This document shows positions 52,131 to 63,076 of a stretch of DNA of 64,000 nucleotides, piece by piece. Position 1 is the first letter of the stretch; each line of letters opens with the position of its first letter. The stretch covers positions 1,302,001 through 1,366,000 of the forward strand of contig NZ_JAMYWY010000001.1 in NCBI RefSeq assembly GCF_024159265.1. Direction: 5' to 3'. Origin of the DNA: Paenibacillus sp. 1781tsa1 (GTDB taxonomy: Bacteria; Bacillota; Bacilli; Paenibacillales; Paenibacillaceae). A program made the position numbers and the translations under genes. The notes beneath the pieces are model-generated. The model ran no database searches and was not told where the DNA came from. It saw nothing but the letters and a program-made list of their open reading frames with translations.

Positions 52131-55130
52131 TTGAACATGAAGGGGAGCTGGTGGAGACGAGTCACTATGATCGCGTTATCGGCAGGACTACTGGCAGGGA
52201 GTTTATCGATGGGCACAGGAATTCCTAAGGCGGATGCGGCCGCCGGAGATCAGAACTATGCTGAAGCACTGCAAAAAGCCATTTATTTCTATGAGGCACA
52301 GCGTTCGGGTCCGTTGCCAGCGAGTAATCGGGTCGAATGGCGCGGTAATTCGGGCATGCAGGATGGCGCGGATGTAGGCGTTGATCTAACCGGAGGATGG
52401 TATGATGCCGGGGATCATGTGAAATTCGGCTTTCCGATGGCTGCTTCCGCTACGATGCTCGCCTGGTCTGTCGTGGAATACAGCGACGGATATGAACAGG
52501 CCGGACAACTGGAGGAGATTAAGGATAATATCCGGTGGGCGACCGACTATTTTATGAAAGCGCATACGAAACCAAATGAATTATGGGGACAAGTCGGGGC
52601 AGGCAATACCGACCATGCCTGGTGGGGGCCCGCAGAAGTTATGCAGATGAACCGTCCGTCGTTTAAGATTGACGCTTCCTGCCCGGGAAGTGATCTGGCG
52701 GCAGAAACGGCTGCAGCGCTGGCAGCGTCGTCAATTGTATTTGCAGATGATGATCCGGCATATTCGGCCAGACTGCTCCAACATGCGAAAGAGCTGTACA
52801 ACTTTGCAGATACGTATCGCGGGGAATACACCGATTGTATCACGGATGCCGCAGCGTTCTATAACTCGTGGACAGGATATGAAGACGAGCTGGCATGGGG
52901 CGGAGCATGGTTATATTTAGCCACTAATGATAGCGCTTACTTGTCCAAAGCCATTGCAGCTACGGACCGTTGGTCTTCCAGCGGAGGCTCAGCCAATTGG
53001 CCGTATACCTGGACACAAGGTTGGGACAGTAAACATTATGGTGCCCAGATCCTGCTTGCCCGGATTACATCCAGTTTGAACATGCCGGAGGCCACGAGAT
53101 TTATTCAGTCGACTGAACGCAATCTGGATTACTGGACAGTTGGAGTTAATGGGACACGAGTCAAGTATACGCCAGGAGGTCTTGCGTGGCTGGATCAATG
53201 GGGCTCGCTCCGATATGCAGCGAATGCAGCCTTTATTTCTTTCGTATACTCCGACTGGGTCAGTGATCCTGTGAAAAAATCAAGATATGAGGATTTCGCT
53301 GTCTCGCAGATGAATTATATTCTGGGTGATAATCCGCGTCAGAGCAGTTATGTGGTCGGATACGGGCAAAATGCACCCCAACATCCGCATCATCGAACCG
53401 CTCATGGTTCGTGGCTGAATAACGAGGATACCCCGGCTAACCATCGCCACATTCTGTATGGTGCTATGGTTGGCGGACCAGATGCATCAGATGGATATAC
53501 CGATGATATCGGAGATTATGTGAGCAATGAGGTGGCAACCGATTACAATGCCGGTTTTACCGGAGCACTGGCGAAGATGAATCTATTATTTGGTCAGAAT
53601 CATCAGCCCCTTGCGAACTTTCCTGCACCTGAGGTCAAGGGTGATGAGTTCTTTGTGGAAGCTTCCATCAAATCATCCGGTTCCAATTATACGGAAATCC
53701 GGGCACAGCTTAATAATCGTTCTGCTTGGCCTGCCCGAATGGGAGATCAACTGTCTTTTAAATATTTCCTGGATTTGAGTGAAGTGTATGCTGCCGGACG
53801 TACGGTATCGGACGTTCAAGTGACAACCTCCTATACGGAGGGGGCGACGGTATCCCAACCGGTTGTGGTGGATGCAGCCCAGCATATCTATGCCGTTACG
53901 GCGAATTTTGGTAATACGAAGATCTATCCAGGTGGGGAAGGGAATTACCGCAAAGAAGTACAGTTCCGCATTACAGGCCCGCAGGGTGCATGGAACGCAA
54001 GCAATGATCATTCGTTCCAGACGCTGACTACAGGCAATCCTGTGAAGAGCATATACCTTCCAGTCTATGATGCAGGGGTGAAGGTGTATGGACAGGAGCC
54101 TGGTGTTACACCAGTCACGGTTCCAGGCGCACCTGCTGGCGTGCAGGCTGTAGCGGGAAGCAGTCAGGTGAACCTGACCTGGGCCGCTGGTTCCGGGGCC
54201 GAATCGTATACGGTGAAGCGTTCCGAGGTGAGTGGAGGACCATATACCACTGTCGCGACGGGTGTGAATGGATTGACCTATACGAACACGGGACTGACCA
54301 ACGGGACGGCTTATTATTATGTAGTGACTGCTGTGAATTCAGCAGGGGAATCATCGAATTCTGTAGAGGTGTCGGCTACACCGCAAGCAGCTTCAACGGT
54401 GCCGGGAGCACTGACTTTAAGTGGGACAGTTGGCAATGCACAGACGGTCCTGACCTGGACAGCAGCCTCGGGCGCTACTAGCTATAAGGTACAACGTTCG
54501 GTGGCAGGCGGAACATACGCGGATGTGGCAACCGGATTGTCCGTGTTGACTTACACTGACACGACTGCGCTGAATGGCACCACGTACAATTACCGGATTG
54601 CAGCCGTGAATGCGAACGGGCAGACGCTGTCCAACGTCCTGGCACTGACGCCTTCTGCACCTCCAGTGACGACCGCTACACTCGAAGTGCAGTACCGCAG
54701 TGGAGGGGCCGGGAATTCAAGTAATGCGGTAACTCCGCAGTTCAACGTGAAGAATACCGGAACACAAGCGATTGATCTCAGTACCGTGAAGATCCGGTAT
54801 TATTTCACCAAGGATGGTACGGATGATATGACGTTCTGGTGTGATTATGCTCAGATGGGCACGGCCAATGTTCAAGGAACATTTGTCGCAGTGAATCCGG
54901 CGAAGGGGACAGCTGACACGTATCTGGAGATCAGTTTCAAGTCCGGAGCAGGCAGTTTGGCCGCTGGAGCAGAGACCGGCGTGATCCAGACACGCTTTTC
55001 CAAAAATAACTGGAGCAATTTCGATCAAAGTAATGACTATTCCTATGATGCTTCCAAGACGGCCTTTGCCGCATGGAACAAGGTAACCGGGTATCAGGGA
55101 ACCAACAAAGTATGGGGCTTGGAGCCGTAA
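52131..55130 (+). CDS. GH9 endoglucanase with CBM3c, two Fn3 and CBM3
   Basis: 999 residues; TTG start eight bases after GAGGAG. Signal peptide to about residue 35. GH9 domain (about 37-480): GGWYDAGDHVKFGFPMA with the catalytic-base Asp, HPHHRTAHGSW, and SNEVATDYNAGFTGALAKM with the acid Glu. A CBM3c follows (about 492-650), as in processive GH9 enzymes, then two short Fn3 domains (about 662-848) and a C-terminal CBM3 (about 849-999: TFWCDYAQMG, TYLEISFKSGAGSL) that binds crystalline cellulose. It is followed by the GH48 gene after 93 bases and very likely co-transcribed: an endo plus exo cellulase pair. Confidence 0.96.
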   Translation: MNMKGSWWRRVTMIALSAGLLAGSLSMGTGIPKADAAAGDQNYAEALQKAIYFYEAQRSGPLPASNRVEWRGNSGMQDGADVGVDLTGGWYDAGDHVKFGFPMAASATMLAWSVVEYSDGYEQAGQLEEIKDNIRWATDYFMKAHTKPNELWGQVGAGNTDHAWWGPAEVMQMNRPSFKIDASCPGSDLAAETAAALAASSIVFADDDPAYSARLLQHAKELYNFADTYRGEYTDCITDAAAFYNSWTGYEDELAWGGAWLYLATNDSAYLSKAIAATDRWSSSGGSANWPYTWTQGWDSKHYGAQILLARITSSLNMPEATRFIQSTERNLDYWTVGVNGTRVKYTPGGLAWLDQWGSLRYAANAAFISFVYSDWVSDPVKKSRYEDFAVSQMNYILGDNPRQSSYVVGYGQNAPQHPHHRTAHGSWLNNEDTPANHRHILYGAMVGGPDASDGYTDDIGDYVSNEVATDYNAGFTGALAKMNLLFGQNHQPLANFPAPEVKGDEFFVEASIKSSGSNYTEIRAQLNNRSAWPARMGDQLSFKYFLDLSEVYAAGRTVSDVQVTTSYTEGATVSQPVVVDAAQHIYAVTANFGNTKIYPGGEGNYRKEVQFRITGPQGAWNASNDHSFQTLTTGNPVKSIYLPVYDAGVKVYGQEPGVTPVTVPGAPAGVQAVAGSSQVNLTWAAGSGAESYTVKRSEVSGGPYTTVATGVNGLTYTNTGLTNGTAYYYVVTAVNSAGESSNSVEVSATPQAASTVPGALTLSGTVGNAQTVLTWTAASGATSYKVQRSVAGGTYADVATGLSVLTYTDTTALNGTTYNYRIAAVNANGQTLSNVLALTPSAPPVTTATLEVQYRSGGAGNSSNAVTPQFNVKNTGTQAIDLSTVKIRYYFTKDGTDDMTFWCDYAQMGTANVQGTFVAVNPAKGTADTYLEISFKSGAGSLAAGAETGVIQTRFSKNNWSNFDQSNDYSYDASKTAFAAWNKVTGYQGTNKVWGLEP

Positions 55131-55223
55131 CTGCTGAATGTCATAAGTCGAAGAGCAGCATGGTCAGACCAAAAGCAACAGCGTTTATATTTAATTTCCA
55201 CTATTCCAGGGAGGTATATATTC

Positions 55224-58200
55224 ATGTTGAAATCAGCTGCGAAAAAAAGTTTAACAGCCATGCTGGCGGGAACTGTCATGTTAACCGGGTACACCGGACT
55301 GTGGGCAGGGCCACAGACGGCTCATGCCGCAGATCAGGCCATCGAGATTCAGTCCGACAGCATCAATGAAGCCCGGTTTTTGCAATTGTATGAACAGTTG
55401 AAAGATCCGGCAAACGGATATTTCTCGCCAGAGGGTCTACCTTATCATTCCATTGAGACCCTGCTGAGTGAGGCCCCGGATTATGGTCATATGACGACGT
55501 CCGAGGCATACAGTTACTGGCTATGGCTAGAGACCATGTATGGTCACTATACGGGAGATTGGTCCCAGCTGGAAGCGGCATGGGACAGTATGGAAAAATT
55601 CATTATCCCGGTCAACGAAGGTGACGGCAAGGAAGAGCAGCCTACGATGAGCTCATACAACCCGAACAGCCCTGCTACGTATGCAGGGGAAAAACCTTTC
55701 CCTGATCAATATCCATCGCAACTTAATGGTCAATATGCAGCGGGTAAAGACCCGATTGATGCTGAACTGAAGGCCACCTATGGTAACAATCAGACCTATC
55801 TCATGCACTGGCTGGTGGATGTAGATAACTGGTATGGGTATGGCAACCTGTTGAATCCATCCCATACGGCTACCTATGTGAACACGTTCCAGCGTGGGGA
55901 GCAGGAGTCTGTGTGGGAAGCCATTCCGCATCCATCCCAGGATGATAAATCCTTTGGTAAGGCTAACGAAGGCTTCATGAGTTTGTTCACAAAGGAAAAT
56001 CAGACACCATCAGCGCAATGGCGCTACACCAACGCAACGGATGCCGATGCACGTGCTGTACAGGTACTGTATTGGGCGAAGGAGATGGGATACAACAATC
56101 CGGAATATCTGGATAAAGCGAAGAAGATGGGGGACTATCTGCGCTATGGCATGTACGATAAATACTTCCAGAAAATTGGAAGTGCAAAGAACGGTACACC
56201 AACGCCGGGTACAGGCAAAGATTCCAACATGTATCTCATGGCTTGGTATACGTCATGGGGCGGTGGTTTGGGTCAAGGTGGGGATTGGGCTTGGCGCATT
56301 GGAGCGAGCCATACCCATCAGGCTTATCAGAATCCGGTCGCGGCATATGCCTTGTCTGATCCGGCAGGTGGCTTGATTCCGAAATCAGCAACAGCGAAGG
56401 CAGATTGGAATGCTACACTGAAACGTCAGTTGGAATTTTACACTTGGCTACAATCCCATGAAGGAGCTATCGGCGGGGGAGCAACGAACAGTATCGGGGG
56501 TTCCTATGGGGCTTATCCGGCAGGAACAAGTACATTCTATGACATGGCCTATCAAGAAGCACCAGTGTATCGTGACCCGGATTCCAACACCTGGTTTGGA
56601 TTCCAGGCATGGCCGCTGGAGCGTGTAGCCGAGATGTATTATATTCTTGCGGAGAGCGGTGATTTGACCTCTGAGAACTTCCAGATGGCCAAGAAAGTGA
56701 TCACGAAATGGATTGACTGGTCCAAGGATTATGTATTTGTAGGTGAGCGCCCGGTGACGGATGCGCAAGGCTATTATCTGAATGCGGCTGGACAGCGCAT
56801 TTTGGGTGGAACTAATGTTCAGGTAGCGACAACGCCGGCTCCGGGAGAGTTCTGGATTCCGGGTGGTCAGGAGTGGCAGGGTCAACCGGACAAATGGAAC
56901 GGATTCAGTTCGTTTACGGAAAATCCGAACTTCCGTGTAACGACCAAAGATCCAGTGCAGGACACAGGAGTTCTGGGAAGTTACGTTAAAGCTCTGACCT
57001 TCTTCGCAGCGGGAACACAGGCAGAGAACGGCACACTTAGCGCGGAAGGCCAAGAGGCCAAGGATTTGGCTGAGGCTTTGTTGGATACAGCCTGGGATTA
57101 CAATGATGGTGTGGGGATTGTCACGGAAGAAGAACGTAAAGACTACTTCCGCTTCTTTGCCAAAGAGATCTATATCCCGGCGAACTGGTCCGGAACCTTT
57201 GGTCAAGGCAACACGATTCCAGGTACAGCAGGTGTACCTTCTGATCCAGCGAAAGGTGGCAATGGCGTATACATTGGATACTCCGATCTGCGTCCGGCCA
57301 TCAAGCAAGATCCGGCATGGGCTTACCTGGATAATCTGTACAAAACATCATATAACCCGACCACGAAGCAGTGGGAAAACGGTGCACCTACCTTTACGTA
57401 TCACCGGTTCTGGTCACAGGTGGATATGGCTACAGCGTATGGCGAGTATGATCGTCTCCTCGGGGATTCCGATAGTCCGGAAGTGGAAGTACCCGCCGCT
57501 CCTGCTGGCGTAACAGCAACTGGAGGAAGTGAGCAAGTGGTTCTGAATTGGAACGCAGCCGCTGGTGCAGCCTCGTATACTGTGAAACGTGCAGAAGTGA
57601 ACGGTGGTCCTTATACGCCTGTAGCAACAGGGGTCACAGGATCAACATTCACGGATACAGGTTTGACCAACGGTACAACGTATTATTATGTCGTCACTGC
57701 GGTGAATGCCGTAGGTGAGTCTGCACCGTCGGCACAGGCATCTGCAACACCACTCGCAGGTACCGTTGTGCCAGGCACATTCAACCTTACTGGAACGGCT
57801 GGCAATGCCCAGGCAGTACTGACATGGACAGCATCGACTGGAGCAGCAAGTTATAAGGTGCAGCGTTCGGTAGGCACCGGGGCATATGCTGATCTGGCAA
57901 CGGGGTTGACTGCACTGACGTATACCGATGCTACAGCGGTGAATGGTACGGCATATAATTACCGAATCGTAGCCGTGAATACGAGTGGTCAGACGAATTC
58001 GAATGTATTGGTGTTGACACCATTAGCCCCTCCAGTCACAACGGGAACACTTGAAGTGCAATATCGCCATGGTGGTTCAGGGACTTCAGGCAATGCGATC
58101 ACTCCACAGTTCAATGTGAAGAATACGGGCACAACTGCTGTAGACTTGAGCAAAGTAAAGGTCCGGTATTATTTCACGAAGGATAGTGCGGCTGATCTGA

Positions 58201-58499
58201 CTTTCTGGTGTGATTATGCACAGATTGGCAGCGGTAACGTGGAAGGGCATTTTGTTTCGATAGATCCGGCCAAGGGCACGGCAGATACCTATCTGGAGAT
58301 TGGATTCAAATCGGGTGCTGGCAGTTTGGCTGCGGGTGCCGAGACGGGAATTATTCAGGGACGTTTCTCGAAAAACAACTGGACGAATTTTGATCTAACG
58401 AATGATTATTCCTTTGATTCCACCCAAACGGCCTTCAGTGCCTGGACGAAAGTGACAGCTTATCAGGACGGCACGAAGGTATGGGGGATTGAACCTTAA
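55224..58499 (+). CDS. GH48 reducing-end cellobiohydrolase with two Fn3 and CBM3
   Basis: 1091 residues; ATG after CAGGGAGGTATATATTC. Signal peptide with AHA-AD cleavage near residue 35. GH48 domain (about 40-750): PEGLPYHSIETLLSEAPDYG and GHMTTSEAYSYWLWLE, where the Glu of TSEA is the expected acid, then DVDNWYGYGN and the GGGATNSIGGSYGAYP stretch. It ends at YGEYDRLLG. Two Fn3 domains (about 753-940) and a CBM3 (about 941-1091) follow and closely resemble those of the GH9 enzyme. GH48 enzymes are processive exocellulases that act with GH9 on crystalline cellulose. Confidence 0.97.
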   Translation: MLKSAAKKSLTAMLAGTVMLTGYTGLWAGPQTAHAADQAIEIQSDSINEARFLQLYEQLKDPANGYFSPEGLPYHSIETLLSEAPDYGHMTTSEAYSYWLWLETMYGHYTGDWSQLEAAWDSMEKFIIPVNEGDGKEEQPTMSSYNPNSPATYAGEKPFPDQYPSQLNGQYAAGKDPIDAELKATYGNNQTYLMHWLVDVDNWYGYGNLLNPSHTATYVNTFQRGEQESVWEAIPHPSQDDKSFGKANEGFMSLFTKENQTPSAQWRYTNATDADARAVQVLYWAKEMGYNNPEYLDKAKKMGDYLRYGMYDKYFQKIGSAKNGTPTPGTGKDSNMYLMAWYTSWGGGLGQGGDWAWRIGASHTHQAYQNPVAAYALSDPAGGLIPKSATAKADWNATLKRQLEFYTWLQSHEGAIGGGATNSIGGSYGAYPAGTSTFYDMAYQEAPVYRDPDSNTWFGFQAWPLERVAEMYYILAESGDLTSENFQMAKKVITKWIDWSKDYVFVGERPVTDAQGYYLNAAGQRILGGTNVQVATTPAPGEFWIPGGQEWQGQPDKWNGFSSFTENPNFRVTTKDPVQDTGVLGSYVKALTFFAAGTQAENGTLSAEGQEAKDLAEALLDTAWDYNDGVGIVTEEERKDYFRFFAKEIYIPANWSGTFGQGNTIPGTAGVPSDPAKGGNGVYIGYSDLRPAIKQDPAWAYLDNLYKTSYNPTTKQWENGAPTFTYHRFWSQVDMATAYGEYDRLLGDSDSPEVEVPAAPAGVTATGGSEQVVLNWNAAAGAASYTVKRAEVNGGPYTPVATGVTGSTFTDTGLTNGTTYYYVVTAVNAVGESAPSAQASATPLAGTVVPGTFNLTGTAGNAQAVLTWTASTGAASYKVQRSVGTGAYADLATGLTALTYTDATAVNGTAYNYRIVAVNTSGQTNSNVLVLTPLAPPVTTGTLEVQYRHGGSGTSGNAITPQFNVKNTGTTAVDLSKVKVRYYFTKDSAADLTFWCDYAQIGSGNVEGHFVSIDPAKGTADTYLEIGFKSGAGSLAAGAETGIIQGRFSKNNWTNFDLTNDYSFDSTQTAFSAWTKVTAYQDGTKVWGIEP

Positions 58500-58557
58500 T
58501 CAGTAGACAGCTGCTTAACCAGTTGTAGGATCATTAAGGACATGAGAAATACAGATT

Positions 58558-58593
58558 AAGCCGGGGAGAAATCCCTGGCTTTTCTTTTTTTTA
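58558..58593 (+). terminator. terminator of the cellulase pair
   Basis: AAGCCGGGG-AGAAAT-CCCTGGCTT followed by TTCTTTTTTTT. Confidence 0.85.
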
Positions 58594-58964
58594 TACTAAT
58601 CCTTCAAATGGGTAACGGTAATTAGAAAATGAACCATAGTAATGTTTACCATATTTGCGATTTTAAACATTAAAATCTAGTTCATATGACGCATGTCCTG
58701 GATGAGATTTGACCTAACTCTTGTATCGCGGAAAAATGAAGCATATCAAATAGTTACAATAATTTAACCTTTGTAAAAGAAGGAATCAACAGTGCTTTTT
58801 GCCAATAGAGGATGGACAGACCCTGATACTTAGTGCTCAAGTGCGCCTGCATCAATACAGGACTTTTGACTGATGAACGTTATGGATAGCCCGTTTACAA
58901 TGGGGCAAGCCGGGGAGAAGCAAGCCAGGTTAAAATTCTGTAACATCAGGGGGAACTCGACATC
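58594..58964 (+). other. upstream region of the C40 gene, no gene seen
   Basis: 371 bases, AT-rich. It must hold the promoter of the NlpC/P60 gene. I looked for a c-di-AMP (ydaO-type) riboswitch, common before such hydrolases, but the conserved GGGGTGAATC-type segments are missing. Confidence 0.4.
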
Positions 58965-59759
58965 ATGAATTGGAAGAAAACGATTATTACGGCAAGTGTC
59001 ACAGCATCGATGCTGATGGGAAGTCTGACGACAGGAGCACTAACGGCACAGGTATCGGCAGCTGCTGTTGAGAATTCACAAGTAAAAGTAATTTGGGGCG
59101 TAAACCTACGCACAACACCTTCTTCTTCTGCGAAAGTTGTTCGCTTGGTCGCTAAAGGGGAAACGGTAACGGTGCTTAAGCAATCCGGTTCGAATTGGTA
59201 TAAAGTTAAGGATTCTGCTAATCGGACAGGCTACATATCTTCTTCATCCAAATACACACAAGCGGTAAGTGGCGGTACAAGCGGGTCGGGTTCGAATAGC
59301 GGCACATCGGAAACCGGCAATGCGTCTGTGGAAAAAGTCATTGCGGCGGGCATGAAATATTGGGGTACACCTTATGAGTTCGGAGCGAGTCGTAACAGCA
59401 CAGCTACGTTTGACTGTTCCAGCTTTGTACGTCAGGCTTTCATCGATGCACTGGGCATCAAGCTTCCAGCCGATTCTCGTAAACAGGGAGACTATGTAAA
59501 AGCTAAGGGTGCGGTTCAGACCAACTGGAAGAACCTGAAGCGCGGTGACCTGATGTACTTCATGTCGTATAAAGGGAGCTCCGCATCATCGTATTCCAGT
59601 GTTAATAAATCCAGCGCAAGAATTACTCACACAGGGATTTACCTGGGCGACGGCAAGGTATTACATACGTATTCCAATGCTGGCGGTGGTGTAACGATTA
59701 GTGATATCTCCGGCAAACATTGGGAGTACCGCTTCCTGTTTGGTGGCAGTGCGCTGTAA
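58965..59759 (+). CDS. secreted C40 (NlpC/P60) peptidase with SH3 domain
   Basis: 264 residues; ATG after CAGGGGGAACTCGACATC. Signal peptide with cleavage near VSA-A (residue 33). SH3b domain (about 40-100: GVNLRTTPSSSAKVVRLVAK), a Gly/Ser linker, then NlpC/P60 (about 125-264): Cys in TFDCSSFVRQAF, His in RITHTGIYLGDGK, and the third polar residue in KVLHTYSNAGG. It cuts stem peptides of peptidoglycan, usually D-Glu-diaminopimelate bonds, at the cell surface. Confidence 0.93.
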   Translation: MNWKKTIITASVTASMLMGSLTTGALTAQVSAAAVENSQVKVIWGVNLRTTPSSSAKVVRLVAKGETVTVLKQSGSNWYKVKDSANRTGYISSSSKYTQAVSGGTSGSGSNSGTSETGNASVEKVIAAGMKYWGTPYEFGASRNSTATFDCSSFVRQAFIDALGIKLPADSRKQGDYVKAKGAVQTNWKNLKRGDLMYFMSYKGSSASSYSSVNKSSARITHTGIYLGDGKVLHTYSNAGGGVTISDISGKHWEYRFLFGGSAL

Positions 59760-59819
59760 GTTGCAACAGGAACCTTCTTAGAACTTCTGCGATATTTTGC
59801 AGATGTTCATATGTATATT

Positions 59820-59863
59820 AAACACCTTCCATTTTGCCTCTGAGGGCGAGTGGAAGGTGTTTT
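59820..59863. terminator. bidirectional terminator
   Basis: AAACACCTTCCA / TGGAAGGTGTTTT hairpin between the C40 gene and the convergent ArsR-type gene. Confidence 0.9.
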
Positions 59864-59888
59864 TGTGTTTTCTATTTAGCTGAAGAAT

Positions 59889-60797
59889 TCAATCCTGATA
59901 GTACAGTCGGAACAGGATATCCTGATTGTAGTTTCCGAATCCCTCACCATACAAGGTAAGCCCGCCTACATGCTGGGCATCTTCCTCCACCGAAAGACGA
60001 AGAGTCCACTGGTTGCGTTCCACGGGGATATCCGCGAGAGTGATTTCGGATAGATGTTGTCCGTCAATAAATGTACCTTCATTCGTAATTCGCAGTACCT
60101 TGAGCATGCCATATTGATTGACACTGTCGCTCCACCATTCCGGGGTGAACATGCCGCGTCCGTTGCCTGAGTCTCCAGGGCTTGTCCATTCCCCCAGTCG
60201 GATGCCATTAAGCATAAATGTAATATCCGAGGGCCAATTCGGATTAACGGATGGGGCTTCTGATCCGATCTCCAGGGACAATTCAATGGCGTTGATCTGC
60301 TGCCCGGATAAGATATAGTTTGGAATTTTGTATTCCACAAATCCACGGCCAAACCACAGAATATGGGCATGCATTCGTTCGGGGTCGAGGAAATAGCGAG
60401 GGTCATCGTACTGTCCAATGACCTGCGTGGACGTAGCCAGGCCACACGTCGGATAGACGTCAAAATGAGTATAGTGTCCCACGGGTACAGAAACCTCGTG
60501 CAGCTTGCGGGCTGTGCCACTTTCCTGCGGCATGGAGATGCCAATCCAGTCTACAGCAAGGCTGTTCATTTTATGCGTGCCACCGTCTTTGCGTATCATT
60601 TTGGACTGAATAATACCCACATCCTGAAGTTTGCGGACATGCATGGTCACGATGGCACTACTCAGACCCAATGAAGCAGCGAGGTCTTTCACATTCATGG
60701 GTGTCTCTGCAACAAGGCGGATAATCTGTAAACGTACTTCACTGGCAAGTGCTTCATATAAGGGAAGCCATTCGGCATCGGTATTTGCTCTGATCAC
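59889..60797 (-). CDS. ArsR-type regulator with large C-terminal sensor domain
   Basis: 302 residues from the GTG after AAATGGAGGAACAACT. Winged helix at about 5-90 (LPLYEALASEVRLQIIRLVA, MNVKDLAASLGLSSAIVTMH, GIIQSKMIRKDGGTHKMNSL). The remaining 200 residues form a Trp/Gly-rich beta domain (ILWFGRGFVEYKIPNYILSG, LRLSVEEDAQHVGGLTLYGE) resembling a carbohydrate-binding jelly roll. It is divergent from the GH51 arabinofuranosidase and most likely controls it, the sugar being sensed by the extra domain. The metal-binding Cys of classical ArsR are not seen. Confidence 0.82.
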   Translation of the reverse strand: MIRANTDAEWLPLYEALASEVRLQIIRLVAETPMNVKDLAASLGLSSAIVTMHVRKLQDVGIIQSKMIRKDGGTHKMNSLAVDWIGISMPQESGTARKLHEVSVPVGHYTHFDVYPTCGLATSTQVIGQYDDPRYFLDPERMHAHILWFGRGFVEYKIPNYILSGQQINAIELSLEIGSEAPSVNPNWPSDITFMLNGIRLGEWTSPGDSGNGRGMFTPEWWSDSVNQYGMLKVLRITNEGTFIDGQHLSEITLADIPVERNQWTLRLSVEEDAQHVGGLTLYGEGFGNYNQDILFRLYYQD

Positions 60798-60897
60798 AGT
60801 TGTTCCTCCATTTTGTCTGTATAGAATTAAGTTAAACATAAATCCAATAAAAAGGATAACATTTTGCAAAATTCAGGTTGAAATTAAGGCTATAATC

Positions 60898-62482
<1,585 letters not shown>

Positions 62483-62570
62483 GAGATTAGGAAAAAGGAG
62501 AGGCATGGGAACCTCATTGCAGGCTGGACGTCCGAGAGGGATGCCTGCGGGTTAGCTTGCTTCATGTATC

Positions 62571-62608
62571 AAAAAAGCTGGGTGCGAATTCATCGCATCC
62601 AGCTTTTT
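62571..62608 (+). terminator. terminator of abfA
   Basis: AAAAAGCTGGGTGCGA / TCGCATCCAGCTTTTT hairpin. Confidence 0.9.
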
Positions 62609-62708
62609 CGTTGTATTTTATAGGGAAACGAAAGGCATGGCGACACAATCAATAATGTGGCAGACAACGTAGCAAGCAAGGTATCGATGTAACGCGTGTG
62701 TTGAGCAT

Positions 62709-62805
62709 GTAATACACAGTACGGAGTAAATAGTAAATAGTACAGACTACTCACTACACACTACATACTACGCACTACGCAGTTACACACTGCATAGTAC
62801 ACAGT
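62709..62805. repeat. low-complexity tract of short CACTAC/TACACA units
   Basis: Irregular repeats of ACTAC, CACTAC and TACACA words with related AGTA words on either side. No reading frame. Part of the 595-base gap between abfA and the MBL gene. Confidence 0.5.
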
Positions 62806-62820
62806 CATCTGCGTACGCGG

Positions 62821-63013
62821 TAACGAACCTGAAACACCTTATTGTGCCGATTATCGCGATATTAGAAATTTAACGAATCTGAGACACGTTATCATAGCAA
62901 AATGACGGGCAAATCTAGGGAAAAGCACATCCAGAGAGCGAATAACGTGTATAGGATTCGTTAGAATATTAGAGCAGCTGAAAACAGACGAATAGCCTGT
63001 GCTGAGTTCGTTA
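62821..63013. repeat. palindromic intergenic repeat, family 2, nested double copy
   Basis: Four ends in the order left-left-right-right: TAACGAACCTGAAACACC (62821), TAACGAATCTGAGACACGTT (62871), ATAACGTGTATAGGATTCGTTA (ends at 62963; given here as a motif of end type ATTCGTTA) and AATAGCCTGTGCTGAGTTCG plus TTA (ends at 63013). The inner pair and the outer pair can each form a stem, one inside the other. Same end family as at 16052. Confidence 0.7.
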
Positions 63014-63076
63014 CAATCACCCGCCCGTTTGAAAGGTAATTTCTCTTCAGCGTAGCTTTCACTTCAACCTGAAAAC

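Noticed and set aside
56448..57308. 286-codon minus-strand frame opposite GH48
   Set aside because: Antisense shadow; the GH48 motifs on the plus strand are unambiguous.
58594..58964. c-di-AMP (ydaO-type) riboswitch before the C40 hydrolase
   Set aside because: Such riboswitches are common here, but the conserved GGGGTGAATC and CAGCTAACCTCG-type segments are absent.
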